Positions 25,626 to 34,788 are shown, counted from the stretch's first letter. The stretch is 64,000 nt of DNA from Halobacteria archaeon AArc-dxtr1 (GCA_025517425.1 JAOPJY010000001.1:124001-188000), one strand, 5' to 3'. The notes: a model not told the origin generated them from the sequence alone. Numbers and translations: made by a program.

Positions 25626-26591
25626 ATGTCCGACGAGCACACTTCGATTCGACGGCGAACGCTGTTGCGCACGGCGGGGAGTGCAATCGCGGTCGCGCCG
25701 GCCGCGTCGGTGACGGCTGGAGCGGCCGACGACAGTGGGGACCGGCGCTCGTTGCACTCCTGGGGCTGTCCCGATGCGACGACCGAACCGAGCATGGGTG
25801 ACTGTGCAGGCGCAAGCTGGGGCGGCTGTGCCGACGATCACCCCGAAACCGAGGCCTTGCAGGACGCGGTTCGGGAGACCCTCGAAACCGAGTATCCCGA
25901 CGTAGGTGCGCTGGTTGATGCGGGATTCAAACCGTACTTCGACACCCTGATCGACGGCGAGGACGGCTGGTCACACTGGCTCCACCCCGACCATATCGGG
26001 GACAATCGGGTTCTCGACCCCGAGCGGCCCGAGTCAGTGCTGGTCGACAACGGCTCTTGGCGGTCGATCGGCGCGATGTTCATCGCGGTCGAGGACGGCG
26101 AACCGGTCGACCGGCCGCCGGCCGTCTACGAACTCGACGAAGAGGATGGAGATAGCGACGACCGCGATCACGACGATGCAGACAGCCATGCGGACAATGA
26201 CCGCGATCACGACGATGCAGACGGTGACGGTTACGACCACGGTGACGGTCACGACCACGGCAACGGTGACGAGCAGCGATGTTCCCCGTGGCACTACCAC
26301 GCCGGGCTCCCCGGTCGGTTCGCCTGGTGGTTCTATCAGCAGACCTACGCCGACGACGCGAATGCGGGGCTGGCACTACCGTGTCGGACGCCCTGTATGA
26401 TGCACGTCTGGACGGTCGACCACCCTGACGGCGTCTACGCACACGGCGGTCCGCCGCCCGAGAATCGCGGGCGCTCGCCCGCGGCGGAGACAGGGTTCGA
26501 AACGAGTGCAACTCCCGGCGAGGATGAACTCGGGTGGGACGTACTACCCGACGACCTCGTTCCCGACGCGTTGCCGGACGATTTCCGGTGA
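25626..26591 (+). CDS. Tat-exported His/Asp-rich protein
   Basis: A 321-residue protein with a twin-arginine signal (IRRRTLLRTAGSAIAVAP). The mature part has four to six cysteines (WGCPDATTEPSMGDC, GGC), a conserved-looking block WSHWLHPDHIGD, and a second block CSPWHYHAGLPGRFAWWFYQQTY with CRTPCMMHVW. Between them, residues about 175-218 are almost only Asp, His, Gly and Asn (for example DHDDADSHADNDRDHDDAD), a likely metal-binding, disordered insert encoded by short DNA repeats. I do not recognise the family; an extracellular metal role is inference. Confidence 0.75.
   Translation: MSDEHTSIRRRTLLRTAGSAIAVAPAASVTAGAADDSGDRRSLHSWGCPDATTEPSMGDCAGASWGGCADDHPETEALQDAVRETLETEYPDVGALVDAGFKPYFDTLIDGEDGWSHWLHPDHIGDNRVLDPERPESVLVDNGSWRSIGAMFIAVEDGEPVDRPPAVYELDEEDGDSDDRDHDDADSHADNDRDHDDADGDGYDHGDGHDHGNGDEQRCSPWHYHAGLPGRFAWWFYQQTYADDANAGLALPCRTPCMMHVWTVDHPDGVYAHGGPPPENRGRSPAAETGFETSATPGEDELGWDVLPDDLVPDALPDDFR
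26160..26258 (+). repeat. Minisatellite repeats inside the His/Asp-rich gene
   Basis: A perfect 24-bp direct repeat (starting GACCGCGATCACGACGATGC) lies at 26160-26183 and 26199-26222. It is followed by an 18-bp tandem repeat GGTGACGGTTACGACCAC / GGTGACGGTCACGACCAC at 26223-26240 and 26241-26258 with one mismatch. All units are multiples of three, so changes in copy number keep the frame and only vary the length of the Asp/His tract. Confidence 0.85.
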
Positions 26592-26737
26592 GACGCCCGA
26601 ATATGCTAACGAATGTGTTCGTACGGACTCTTGACAATATAATTCCTAGGATATTTCATTGAAACAATAGTGCGCTGTTACATGTGGTCACAAAGTATTT
26701 ACCGGGCGGATAGTCACTGGAGGATGACGATCGAGGA

Positions 26738-26896
26738 ATGACGTTGATCGAAAACTTGCTGAACCGAGTGCGGTCGCCGGGGGGCGGGGGAAGCGACGGC
26801 TACTACGAGTGTCGACAGTGCGGATGCACGCTTTCGAGAACGGACGACGCCTGTACGGCCTGTGGCTCCGAAGACGTCGCCAGCTTCATGCTGTAG
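26738..26896 (+). CDS. Short zinc-ribbon protein
   Basis: A 52-residue protein from ATG 26738 (preceded by GAGGA). It has a short amphipathic N-terminus, a glycine linker, then YYECRQCGCTLSR and DACTACGSED: two CxxC knuckles about 16 residues apart, expected to bind one zinc. It fits the many very small CxxCG zinc-finger proteins of haloarchaea, several of which affect motility or stress in Haloferax; this one is uncharacterised. It is too short for many gene finders. Confidence 0.75.
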   Translation: MTLIENLLNRVRSPGGGGSDGYYECRQCGCTLSRTDDACTACGSEDVASFML

Positions 26897-27177
26897 ATGC
26901 CGGAAGCGGACTCTGTTGGCCAGTCGCTCACCGAGTGACCGCCGAAGCAGACGGTTGTACGCGCGACCGCGACTGTCGTCGTCGCTGCGACGATCCAGAC
27001 CAGCACGTCGACGCCGAGTACCGTCCCGGTCGCGGCGCTCGCGTCGAAAAAGAGGATCATCGACGCCGTCACGATCAGCCCGATGGAGGCAGTCTCACCT
27101 CACTCCTGTTCGCTTGCGCTAGCCGAGATCCTCGTCTCGCTCCGACTCTCGGAGAATGAACGGCCCCAGGAAGCGCC

Positions 27178-28230
27178 TCAGTCGGACTCCTCCCCGTAGC
27201 TGACGTCGAACGGTCCCTCATCGGGGTCTTTCTGCGGAAGCATCGGACCGACTGAGGCCGTCCGCCGGGTCACCGTCGCGGTTCGGAGAATGTACGACGT
27301 CAACAGCGCAAGCGGCGAGACGACGACCGCGAGGAGCGCGCTGACGACCCACGGGAGATAGTCGGCGCTGATTGTCGCCCCACCCAGATCCGCGTACAGA
27401 AAGCCGATGAGCATCGCCGAGAGGATCGCCGGCACGCCACAGTAGATCGTCAGCTGCGAGAATCGGGTGAGCTCGCGCTGGAGGTACGTCGTCTTGAAGT
27501 GTTCGCGGGCGACCGAAAACAGCTGGAGCGCGTCGATCAGCTCGTCGAGTGCCGCCTCCGCCTCCGGCGACAGCCGGTCGCCATACCGTCCCCGGAGGTG
27601 TCTGGCGGCGTACAGCTGCCAGGCGTCGTTGTAGCCGATCGCCGCTGAGACTGCCCCAAACGTGCCGAATTTCGTGTTTTCTAGGGTCTCGTCGACCCGT
27701 TCGGTGCTCTCATCGACGCGGTTCGTATACTGCTGTATCTCTGTCACGGTTTCGTCGTCGTGATCGGCGACGGCTTCGCCGAGAGTTTCGGCCCGGTCGT
27801 GGATCGACGCCACGAGCAACTCGAGTAGCCGCGTCGGTGACGCGGGAATCGTCGGCACCTCAGCCGTGTCGGCGGCGTCCTCACGAAAGGAGAGGACACC
27901 CGCGAGCTGTTCTTCTGATTCGCCGGCCGCGGCGAACTCCCGCGAGAGGATGAGCTGGTTGATCGAGACGACGAGCGTGACCAGCGAGAACGTCCCCGCG
28001 ATCATTCCGCCTGCGAGACGAGTGATCGAGTCGTCGTTGACGAACGCGATGACGTCGATCTCGCCCAGTGTGAGAAATAGGACGAAGGTGCCGACCGAGA
28101 GCAGGGCTGCGATGAACAGCCGATCCGCCTCGACGAGGAACCACTCCCGAAGGCGGGTCCACGAGTTCGTCCGTTTGCCGATATCGGCTCCGTGGGACTC
28201 GACCGTCTCGTCGGTATCGGACGAACTCAT
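27178..28230 (-). CDS. Membrane protein with long soluble central region
   Basis: A 350-residue protein from ATG 28230 (MSSSDTDETVE). Two helices lie at about 35-58 and 73-95 (IAGTFSLVTLVVSINQLILS), then a 160-residue helical soluble segment (DRAETLGEAVADHDDETVTE and onward), and two C-terminal helices (YCGVPAILSAMLIGFLYADL; ALLAVVVSPLALLTSYILR). The layout recalls bestrophin-like or DUF4239-like membrane proteins, but no defining motif is visible. It is monocistronic and divergent from an exported lipoprotein gene. Confidence 0.75.
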   Translation of the reverse strand: MSSSDTDETVESHGADIGKRTNSWTRLREWFLVEADRLFIAALLSVGTFVLFLTLGEIDVIAFVNDDSITRLAGGMIAGTFSLVTLVVSINQLILSREFAAAGESEEQLAGVLSFREDAADTAEVPTIPASPTRLLELLVASIHDRAETLGEAVADHDDETVTEIQQYTNRVDESTERVDETLENTKFGTFGAVSAAIGYNDAWQLYAARHLRGRYGDRLSPEAEAALDELIDALQLFSVAREHFKTTYLQRELTRFSQLTIYCGVPAILSAMLIGFLYADLGGATISADYLPWVVSALLAVVVSPLALLTSYILRTATVTRRTASVGPMLPQKDPDEGPFDVSYGEESD

Positions 28231-28366
28231 ATGGCCCCACGTTCGCCGTTGCCGACAATAAGGGCCTGCGTTGCACATCACGACGTGGGCTGTCTGACCG
28301 GAGCGGCGGTTCGCCGGGCTCGGTGCAAGGTCCGAACTAAAATGCGTTCGTGCGGTCACATCGTCT

Positions 28367-28888
28367 ATGACCGGACAGCGAACGTCCACGGACGCGGTGA
28401 GGACTCGACCGACTCGCCGTCGCGTCCTCGCGAGCTTTGGGGCGGGCGCTGCTGCCGTGATCGCCGGCTGCAACGGCGTCGGTAGCGACGCCGCGCCGAG
28501 CTACGAGACCGGAACGGTCGGCGATATCGAGGGCGACGATCGAACAGCCGAGGAGATGGCCGCCGCGGAAGCCGTCGCCGAACAAGAGATCAACGAGGGC
28601 GTCACGCCGATCGACGCACTCTCCCTCAGCGATCACGAGTTCGTCCACGAAGACGACTACCGGGGATCGACCGTACAGGGAACCGCCGAGAACACCGGAG
28701 ACGATCGGATACAGGTCGCCGAGGTTCGCGTCCGTGTCTCCAACGACGACGGCGAACACCTCGGCCGGTACCTCGATACCACTGGAGACCTCGAGCCGGA
28801 TTCGACGTGGGCGTTCGAGGCGATCCTGCTCGAATCGCCCGCCGATATCGACGCCTACGACGTGACGGCGCTCGGAACGCCGACCTGA
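28367..28888 (+). CDS. Tat lipoprotein with FxLYD-like domain
   Basis: A 173-residue protein with a Tat signal and lipobox (RPTRRRVLASFGAGAAAVIAGC), so it is probably exported folded and anchored by the Cys. The C-terminal 80 residues (YRGSTVQGTAENTGDDRIQV, then VRVSNDDGEHLGRYLDTTGDLEPDSTWAFE) form a beta-sandwich of the FxLYD type, common in haloarchaeal surface lipoproteins of unknown role. It is convergent with the halocyanin-like gene (45-base gap). Confidence 0.82.
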   Translation: MTGQRTSTDAVRTRPTRRRVLASFGAGAAAVIAGCNGVGSDAAPSYETGTVGDIEGDDRTAEEMAAAEAVAEQEINEGVTPIDALSLSDHEFVHEDDYRGSTVQGTAENTGDDRIQVAEVRVRVSNDDGEHLGRYLDTTGDLEPDSTWAFEAILLESPADIDAYDVTALGTPT

Positions 28889-28933
28889 ACTGGCTCGGTT
28901 CGCGAGGCCGTTTGCGCCGCGGATGTGGAGTGG

Positions 28934-29488
28934 CTACCCCTGTGTGTCTTCTAAGAACTCGCGGACGCGATCGTCGTGGCGTCTGAGCGCGTCGATCGCA
29001 GCGTCGGGATACTCCTCCGAGGGCGATCCGAGTCCGGGCTGTTCGTCCGGATTCGGCCATCCGACGACGATGCTCCCCACCGCACCCTCGGACTCGTGAG
29101 TCCTACACGCGTAATCGTATACACCTTCGACGTCGAACGTTCGGCCGAACGTCTCGCCCTCAGAGAGCGGTCCGCTCACCCAGGGGTCGGCGTCGTCTGG
29201 GATTCGCCGCTGCTCACCGTGGGTGGCCGGATGGTACGCAACCGTCTCTTGGCTTCCCGTCTCGACGACCCACTCGACCGTCCCGCCCTCGACGAGGTGG
29301 ATGGCTGCCGGGTCGAGGTGGCCCGCCGCTGCGTCGCTTCCGACCTCGACGTCGACGTGTGGCTCCGGATCGCCCAGCTGTGGATCGTCCTCGCCCGGAC
29401 TCTCGTCGAGACAGCCGGCAACCCCCGCCGTGAGGGTCGCCCCGCCCGTCGCGAGCAGTCGCCGACGCGTGGTCCATCGCCCGCTCAT
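28934..29488 (-). CDS. Halocyanin-like blue-copper lipoprotein
   Basis: A 184-residue protein. A Tat-type signal with lipobox places the lipid-anchored Cys at C26 (TTRRRLLATGGATLTAGVAGC). The cupredoxin fold shows ligand candidates H86 (or H90) in AYHPATHG, C128 in YDYACRTHESEG and H131. Position 136, where plastocyanin and halocyanin normally have the axial Met, is Ala (EGAVGSIVVG). It is probably an electron carrier at the outer membrane face, though copper geometry may differ. A 45-residue C-terminal tail is unusual. Confidence 0.85.
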   Translation of the reverse strand: MSGRWTTRRRLLATGGATLTAGVAGCLDESPGEDDPQLGDPEPHVDVEVGSDAAAGHLDPAAIHLVEGGTVEWVVETGSQETVAYHPATHGEQRRIPDDADPWVSGPLSEGETFGRTFDVEGVYDYACRTHESEGAVGSIVVGWPNPDEQPGLGSPSEEYPDAAIDALRRHDDRVREFLEDTQG

Positions 29489-29606
29489 ACCGTTCGTTCG
29501 GGCGTGGCTGCAAAAAGCGCCTGGCACGTCGTTGCCAGGTGAGGCGGTGACAGCACAGGGACACAGTTGCAGCGTGAGCGCTTTTGCGGGTTCGGAACGT
29601 ACTCCA

Positions 29607-30188
29607 GTGACGCCTGTGCCAGACGTCGACGTCGATTTCGACGAGTCTGCCAACGAGCTAGATCTCAAAGACGAGTACAGCGCGACGGTCAACGTCTTCT
29701 TGCACTTTACCGTTCTCGGGTTGATCACCCTCGTCACCGGGCGACCGTTTCTCTTCCCCAGTCTGGGTCCGTCGGCGTACCTGATGGCGACCGGCGAGAA
29801 GGCCCGGGCCGAAGGGGCTTACCACGTCATCGGCGGTCACGCGGTCGCCGTCGCCTCCGGGCTGATCGCGTACGCGCTGCTCGGCAACGAGGTCAGCGCG
29901 TACGTGGTTTTCGCCCAGCCCGACCCCGCGCTCTCGTGGGACCTCGTCTATCTCTGGGCGAGTGCGACGGTCGCGATGATGCTGACGACCACAGCAATGT
30001 TGCTCACGAAGACGAACCACGCCGCCGCCTGCGCGACGACGCTGATCGTCGCGCTCGGTCTGATGGGCGGACTCGAAGATGCAGTCATCATCGTCACCGC
30101 CGTCGCGATCCTGTGGACCTTCCACGAGTGGGTCATCTCGACGCTCGCGGAGCGCTACGGCTTCAAGCCGCGAAACGCACGAGAATGA
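29607..30188 (+). CDS. HPP family membrane protein
   Basis: About 194 residues with a GTG start; 29607, 29616 and 29574 are all in frame and I prefer 29607 or 29616. The defining motif FLFPSLGPSAYLMATGEKARA lies just after the first helix; a His-rich segment YHVIGGHAVAVASGLIAYALLG and two more helices with TTTAMLLTKTNHAAACATTLIVALG follow. HPP proteins are four-helix membrane proteins; plant relatives transport nitrite. Here the substrate is unknown. It is divergent from the halocyanin-like gene. Confidence 0.85.
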   Translation: MTPVPDVDVDFDESANELDLKDEYSATVNVFLHFTVLGLITLVTGRPFLFPSLGPSAYLMATGEKARAEGAYHVIGGHAVAVASGLIAYALLGNEVSAYVVFAQPDPALSWDLVYLWASATVAMMLTTTAMLLTKTNHAAACATTLIVALGLMGGLEDAVIIVTAVAILWTFHEWVISTLAERYGFKPRNARE

Positions 30189-30321
30189 CGGTCGTTCGTC
30201 ACGTGCCACCCTCGTTCAGCACCACTGGCGAGAGTCGGGTCAGTAGCAATAATTAGGGGGTGTGTAAATAACAATTTTAGTTTACGGGCAGATATTTGTA
30301 TATCTTCCTATAGTATCCAGT

Positions 30322-31035
30322 ATGAACCGCCGAGAACTGCTCACCGCAAGTAGTACAGGTGTCCTTCTTGGGGTCAGTGGGTGCCTCGATGAACTAGAAT
30401 CACAACCCGAAAACGGGGAACAGAAGGATGACTTGGAAATACAGGACGATGTAGAGGGATGTACTGCAAAAGAGGCGTGGGGTACTGAGGCCACCAGCGG
30501 GCCGGAAGACCCAGATCCGGGGTCGATTGCGGATCGGTTCGACTGTGCATCCGCGAGTAGACCTGAGCCAACAGGCGACGTCTGCAAGCGGTTTGTGGTC
30601 AGTGACGGAGGCGAATATGAAAGTCACGGGATCGAACCATACCCTGATCCACCAGCTGAATTCACCGATGCAACGCTCACGACGTTCGTTCACGACTACG
30701 AACAGGCTCGTTTCGCTAACGGACAAGTCACAGCTTCTAAAGAACAGTTCGTCGGTGGCGGTCTCAGCGTAGATGAAGACGACACACGGATACTCGATTT
30801 GTATCCAGATATCACTAGCATCCGCATTCAATATTCGACCACTGTAACTCGCTTCGAGTACGACTCACACAATCTGAGTGAAGGCCACGGTCCAGGGGCC
30901 GCAGTATACGGAATCGACGAGACCGGAGTTGTTCGTACGAGTACAGACCCCGTACACAGCGACGAACTGGATGATCTCGACCCTGAGGACGTGCCAGATC
31001 CGGTCGACGAAGGTACTCTCCTCGAATGCTTGTGA
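30322..31035 (+). CDS. Lower-GC lipoprotein of unknown function
   Basis: A 237-residue protein with a short signal and lipobox (MNRRELLTASSTGVLLGVSGC), the Cys being the likely lipid anchor. The mature region is acidic and includes C-rich segments (EGCTAKEAW; FDCASASRP; TGDVCKRFVV). I recognise no family. Base use is visibly poorer in G+C than its neighbours, and the upstream 80 bases are very AT-rich with a TATA element TTGTATATC at 30296-30304, 18-26 bases before the ATG. Recent horizontal gain is likely. Confidence 0.75.
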   Translation: MNRRELLTASSTGVLLGVSGCLDELESQPENGEQKDDLEIQDDVEGCTAKEAWGTEATSGPEDPDPGSIADRFDCASASRPEPTGDVCKRFVVSDGGEYESHGIEPYPDPPAEFTDATLTTFVHDYEQARFANGQVTASKEQFVGGGLSVDEDDTRILDLYPDITSIRIQYSTTVTRFEYDSHNLSEGHGPGAAVYGIDETGVVRTSTDPVHSDELDDLDPEDVPDPVDEGTLLECL

Positions 31036-31158
31036 TCGATACGCACGTGTGCTGACCGAATCGAGTCTCCAGTTTCGTCTCGGCTAGTAAAAAATACCGC
31101 CCACCTTTCCAACAACTGGCACTCTCATCTCGATCGGGTCACGACTCTGCTCTTCTAG

Positions 31159-31983
31159 CTAGCGATTCTCCTCTTCTTGGAGCTCCGCAAGCTCCGCCTC
31201 GACCTCCTCGTCGGGGACTGCTGCCTCTAGGTCTTCGATCTCCGCTTCGGAAACCTCGCCCTCGACGTCGTCTGACTCCGGCTCTCCGCCGCCAACCTCG
31301 GATTTGAGCGTCTCGAGTTCGGCCTCAACACCGCTGCCGGTGGAGAGTTGCTCTAACTCGCGGTCGATCGAGTCCTTGTCGGAGAGAACGTCCTCGAAGG
31401 CACCCGACTCGTGGAGTTCGTCGAGGGCGGCCGCCCGCGCCTCCATATCCTCGGTCTGCTCTTCGGCGCGCTCGATGGCCCGGCCGACGTCCTCGAACTC
31501 CTCGCCCGTGGCGGTCATCGCCTCGGAGACGGTCGAACTGGCCTCGGCGGCCTCGTACCGGGCTTTCATCGTCTCCTTTCTGGTTCGGAACTCCTCGATG
31601 CGGTTCTGAAGCTCGTCTTTCTGCTCGATGAGCCGGTCCTGCTGGCTCTGGAGCTCGCTAACCTGGCGCTCTAGCTCTTCGATCTGGGACATCTTCGTCT
31701 TCTTCTTCTCGAGTGCGCGACGCGCCAGGTCCTCGCGATCCTGCTGGACTGCCGTGCGAGCCTGCTCGTTGTGCTTGTCGACGTTCTCCTCGAGGCGACG
31801 CTTTTGCATCTCGAGGCGCTTTTTTTGCGTCGTCAGGTCTGCAATCCCCCGCTTTACTTGCTGGAGTTGATCGCGCATCTGCTCGTATGAGTAGTCGAGC
31901 GTCTGCGTCGGATCCTCCGCCCGGTTTAACACCGAGTTGATCTTCGACCGGATGACGTACGAGGTCCGAGAGAGGATGCCCAT
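31159..31983 (-). CDS. PspA/IM30 family protein
   Basis: A 274-residue, largely coiled-coil protein. It begins MGILSRTSYVIRSKINSVLNRAEDPTQTLDYSYEQ-like (the first amphipathic helix and the conserved EDP), then long charged helices with RRLEENVDKHNEQART and LEKKKTKMSQIEELERQVSE. This is the ESCRT-III-like PspA/Vipp1 fold, which stabilises stressed membranes. The C-terminal 70 residues are an acidic low-complexity tail typical of haloarchaeal PspA. In Haloferax, PspA responds to salt. It is monocistronic. Confidence 0.92.
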   Translation of the reverse strand: MGILSRTSYVIRSKINSVLNRAEDPTQTLDYSYEQMRDQLQQVKRGIADLTTQKKRLEMQKRRLEENVDKHNEQARTAVQQDREDLARRALEKKKTKMSQIEELERQVSELQSQQDRLIEQKDELQNRIEEFRTRKETMKARYEAAEASSTVSEAMTATGEEFEDVGRAIERAEEQTEDMEARAAALDELHESGAFEDVLSDKDSIDRELEQLSTGSGVEAELETLKSEVGGGEPESDDVEGEVSEAEIEDLEAAVPDEEVEAELAELQEEENR

Positions 31984-32085
31984 GCTAGGTACGTAACGCT
32001 CGCGGCCCTTAAAAACATCACATCAGCGACAGTCCCCGACGCTGTCTGCGGGACCATTCGTCGAGTTCAGTCGGTGAAATGCAGC

Positions 32086-33966
32086 TCAGTCCCGACCGTG
32101 CCGCGTCAGACACTTCGAGAGCCCGATCAGCTCGACGGGCTCTGAGTTGTCCGGCGAGTAGACCACCATCTGTCCTTTCTCCATGTAGGGCACCTTCGAC
32201 TCTAGATTGGAGGGGATGTTCACGCTCTTGATCGCGTCCTCGTCACCGAGATTGAGCACGACGGTGGTGTTGATCTGCTTGAAGACGGCGTCGTCGATAT
32301 CCTGGGGGTCCTGCGTGATCAGGAACAGCCCGAGCCGCTCCTTTCGACCCTGCTTTGCGGCCTCGGTGAACTTGGTGATCACCTTCCGCGCTTGTACCGA
32401 GTCGGCGTCGGTGAGAAAGTTGTGGGCCTCGTCCATCCCCAACACCAGGGGCGTCTCTTTGATCCGCTCGTAGGTCGGATCGTTCGAGAGCTTCTCGTCG
32501 ATCAGCAGCGAGGAGAGGGCCAGGACGACGGCCTCCGTGGCTCTGGTGTCGTTGACGTGGTAGGTCGGGACGACCGAGAGCCCGCCGGGGCGGACGAACT
32601 CGTGGATCAGCTCGGTGATCGGCCGCGCGTCCTGGTCGAAGACGTCGTCGAAGCCGAACACCCGCCGCCGGACCGCGTCGTAGGTGGCCTCGTGAACCCG
32701 TCCCGACTCGTCTAGCTCCTCGCGCAAGGCGGGGTCGTCTAAGAACGTCTTGAACTCGGCGTAGCCGCCATCCGATCCGTACTGTTTGAAAAAGCGGTCG
32801 ATCAGGTAGGTGAGCGCCCCGTACTGGTTGTCGTTCAACGAGCCGCCGGAGACGAGCCACGGCCGACTCCGGCACATCGAAAAGGGGATCGTGAACTCGA
32901 CGCGCTCGGCCCGGTGGTGGCCGCCCGCGTAGGAGGCCGAACCGACTTTCGGCACGAACGCGGTCGTATCAGAGACGCCGCCGTGGGCGACCCCTTCGCG
33001 ATCGAGTTTCCGGGCCAACTCGTCGTCCAGGTCCTCGTTGTCGTCGTGCATCTGGGCGTACTCGTCTTGCGGGTCGAACTGGACGACTGCCGGGTTGACG
33101 TTCGGACGCCCCTCCATCGGATACTGGCGCTCGTCGGCGAGATACTGCCGGAGCACGTTCTTGGCGGCGTGGGTCTTTCCGGAGCCGGTCCCGCCCGCAA
33201 TCAGGGCGTGGCGGAAGATCAGCGGATCGCCGGCCTCGTAGTCGTCTTTCAGCCGGTAGTCGATCGTCGGCGGCGAAGCCGCCGTCCGCACCTTCTCACC
33301 GCCGACCGAGAGGTGGCCGAGGAAGACGCCGTCGTCGGGCATCTTGAGGCCGGTCTTGATCTTCTCGGTGTCGTCGGCCTGTCGGATGACCGTCTCGGGC
33401 TTCGGGACGCGGTCGGTCATCCGGCGCGTGAGCTCTCCTCCATCTTCGTAGAGCACGGCCATCGGCTCAAGCGAGGCGACCAACTTGTAGTCGGCCTCGT
33501 CGATTCCCTGTTGGCGCATCGCCCGCCGAGCGTGGATTTCGGTGGCGTCGTCGGCGTGGTACTGCTGGGCGTACTCGAGACCGGTAACCCGACAGAACAG
33601 CGTCTCGCCGTCCGGGTACGGCGCGAGCAGATACGAGCCGAGTCGAACCGTCGAGCGGTTCTCCCGGGTGACGTACGCCCGCAGTGTCGTCTCGTCGCCT
33701 TCCTCGTCGACGCGAAGCCCCTGGGAGACACAGATCGTCCCGACCCCGTTGTCCTCGCCACTGGGTTCGACCGACGTTCGCTCGAACGAGCGCTCGTCGC
33801 TTCCCTCGGCGACGCTCGGGTCGGTAGCAGCACCTGCGGTCTCGGTCTCCCGCCCGTCTGCACTCTGCGGAGGTCCGGACCCCGAGGCCGCGCTCTCGGG
33901 GCTCTCGTCCCGGCTTCCGTCGCCGGGACGATCGGAAAAGTCAGTGAAATCTCCCAGATCGCTCAT
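32086..33966 (-). CDS. herA: HerA-type ATPase (DNA translocase)
   Basis: A 626-residue protein from ATG 33966. The first 75 residues are an acidic disordered leader; residues about 80-170 contain a HAS-barrel-like beta domain. The ATPase core shows Walker A GGTGSGKTHAAKN near residue 258 and Walker B PLVLGMDEAHNFL near 505. HerA hexamers drive NurA nuclease in archaeal double-strand break resection. The NurA gene lies 2.8 kb away on the same strand, which supports HerA over other FtsK/HerA ATPases. Confidence 0.85.
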   Translation of the reverse strand: MSDLGDFTDFSDRPGDGSRDESPESAASGSGPPQSADGRETETAGAATDPSVAEGSDERSFERTSVEPSGEDNGVGTICVSQGLRVDEEGDETTLRAYVTRENRSTVRLGSYLLAPYPDGETLFCRVTGLEYAQQYHADDATEIHARRAMRQQGIDEADYKLVASLEPMAVLYEDGGELTRRMTDRVPKPETVIRQADDTEKIKTGLKMPDDGVFLGHLSVGGEKVRTAASPPTIDYRLKDDYEAGDPLIFRHALIAGGTGSGKTHAAKNVLRQYLADERQYPMEGRPNVNPAVVQFDPQDEYAQMHDDNEDLDDELARKLDREGVAHGGVSDTTAFVPKVGSASYAGGHHRAERVEFTIPFSMCRSRPWLVSGGSLNDNQYGALTYLIDRFFKQYGSDGGYAEFKTFLDDPALREELDESGRVHEATYDAVRRRVFGFDDVFDQDARPITELIHEFVRPGGLSVVPTYHVNDTRATEAVVLALSSLLIDEKLSNDPTYERIKETPLVLGMDEAHNFLTDADSVQARKVITKFTEAAKQGRKERLGLFLITQDPQDIDDAVFKQINTTVVLNLGDEDAIKSVNIPSNLESKVPYMEKGQMVVYSPDNSEPVELIGLSKCLTRHGRD

Positions 33967-34053
33967 ATACACGCTATCCGACCCATCCCACAAACACGTT
34001 TCCCTCGGGTCCTCAGAGGCAACGCTCGAAGCTATCCGATTAAGAGAGGGGCG

Positions 34054-34788
34054 TCAGCCGCCGCGACGACCGCGCAGTGCCGCATAGATCAGCATGATGA
34101 GCGCTGCCACGATGGTCGTCAGTCCAACGCCGGTGATCGCGTCGCTAGTTGGATCGTGCTCCGTTTGGGTCCCGTCTTCATCGTCGATCTCGCTTCCGCC
34201 TCCATCGTCCACCTCACTTGCGTCTCCGTCGACGACGACTGTCGCGGTCCGCTCGTTTTGGATCGGAAGTGGCCAGTCGCCGGCCGGGTCGATCGTCGAC
34301 TCGGCGAAGCTAATCGAGGTGGAGCCAGCGGGTGCCCGCTCGTCGACGACCACCGTAAGCGTCGCCAGCTCGCCACTGCCCGTCGCGCCCGTCTCGGTTG
34401 ACTCGCGCCACTGGTCTAGGATCGCCACTCCGTTCGAGTGGTCGAGCGTCTCCACCTGGCGAACGTCGGCGCCGCCGGCGTCGAGCCACGGGCCGCGCTC
34501 TACTGCGGTGATCTCCACGTACTCGGGGTCGTACTGTGCGACGAGTTCGACGCCGTTGGCACCGTCACCGTGGTCCCCGGAGACGGTCAGTCCGACGGAG
34601 ACTGTGACCGTCTCGCCGGGCTCGGCTTCGACCTCGCTCGGTGACGGCGAGAGAATCGCACCCTGGTCGAACGCGACGGCGCCGCCGCTCAGAAGCGCTG
34701 CGGCGCCGACTGCCGCAACGGTAATCGCGAGGATGCGTCTAATCGTCGCCGCGGACGAGCCGCCGAACCGTCGCCTTGTGGCACCCAT
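34054..34788 (-). CDS. Exported cohesin-domain protein with C-terminal anchor
   Basis: A 244-residue protein. The N-terminal hydrophobic segment ILAITVAAVGAAALLSGGAVA follows a basic leader (Sec or Tat signal). Residues about 45-180 form a cohesin type I-like jelly roll (VEAEPGETVTVSVGLTVSG; GVELVAQYDPEYVEITAVE; LATLTVVVDERAPAGSTSIS). Then come an acidic Asp/Glu/Gly linker and a final helix AITGVGLTTIVAALIMLIYAAL with a basic end, so it is anchored in the membrane and exposed outside. Its dockerin partner is not in the window. Confidence 0.85.
   Translation of the reverse strand: MGATRRRFGGSSAATIRRILAITVAAVGAAALLSGGAVAFDQGAILSPSPSEVEAEPGETVTVSVGLTVSGDHGDGANGVELVAQYDPEYVEITAVERGPWLDAGGADVRQVETLDHSNGVAILDQWRESTETGATGSGELATLTVVVDERAPAGSTSISFAESTIDPAGDWPLPIQNERTATVVVDGDASEVDDGGGSEIDDEDGTQTEHDPTSDAITGVGLTTIVAALIMLIYAALRGRRGG

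Noticed and set aside
26803-27072. Minus-strand frame with two hydrophobic stretches after the zinc-ribbon gene
   Set aside because: It needs a GTG start, runs antisense through the zinc-ribbon gene, and has no identifiable promoter. It may be a remnant of a small membrane protein; not listed as a gene.
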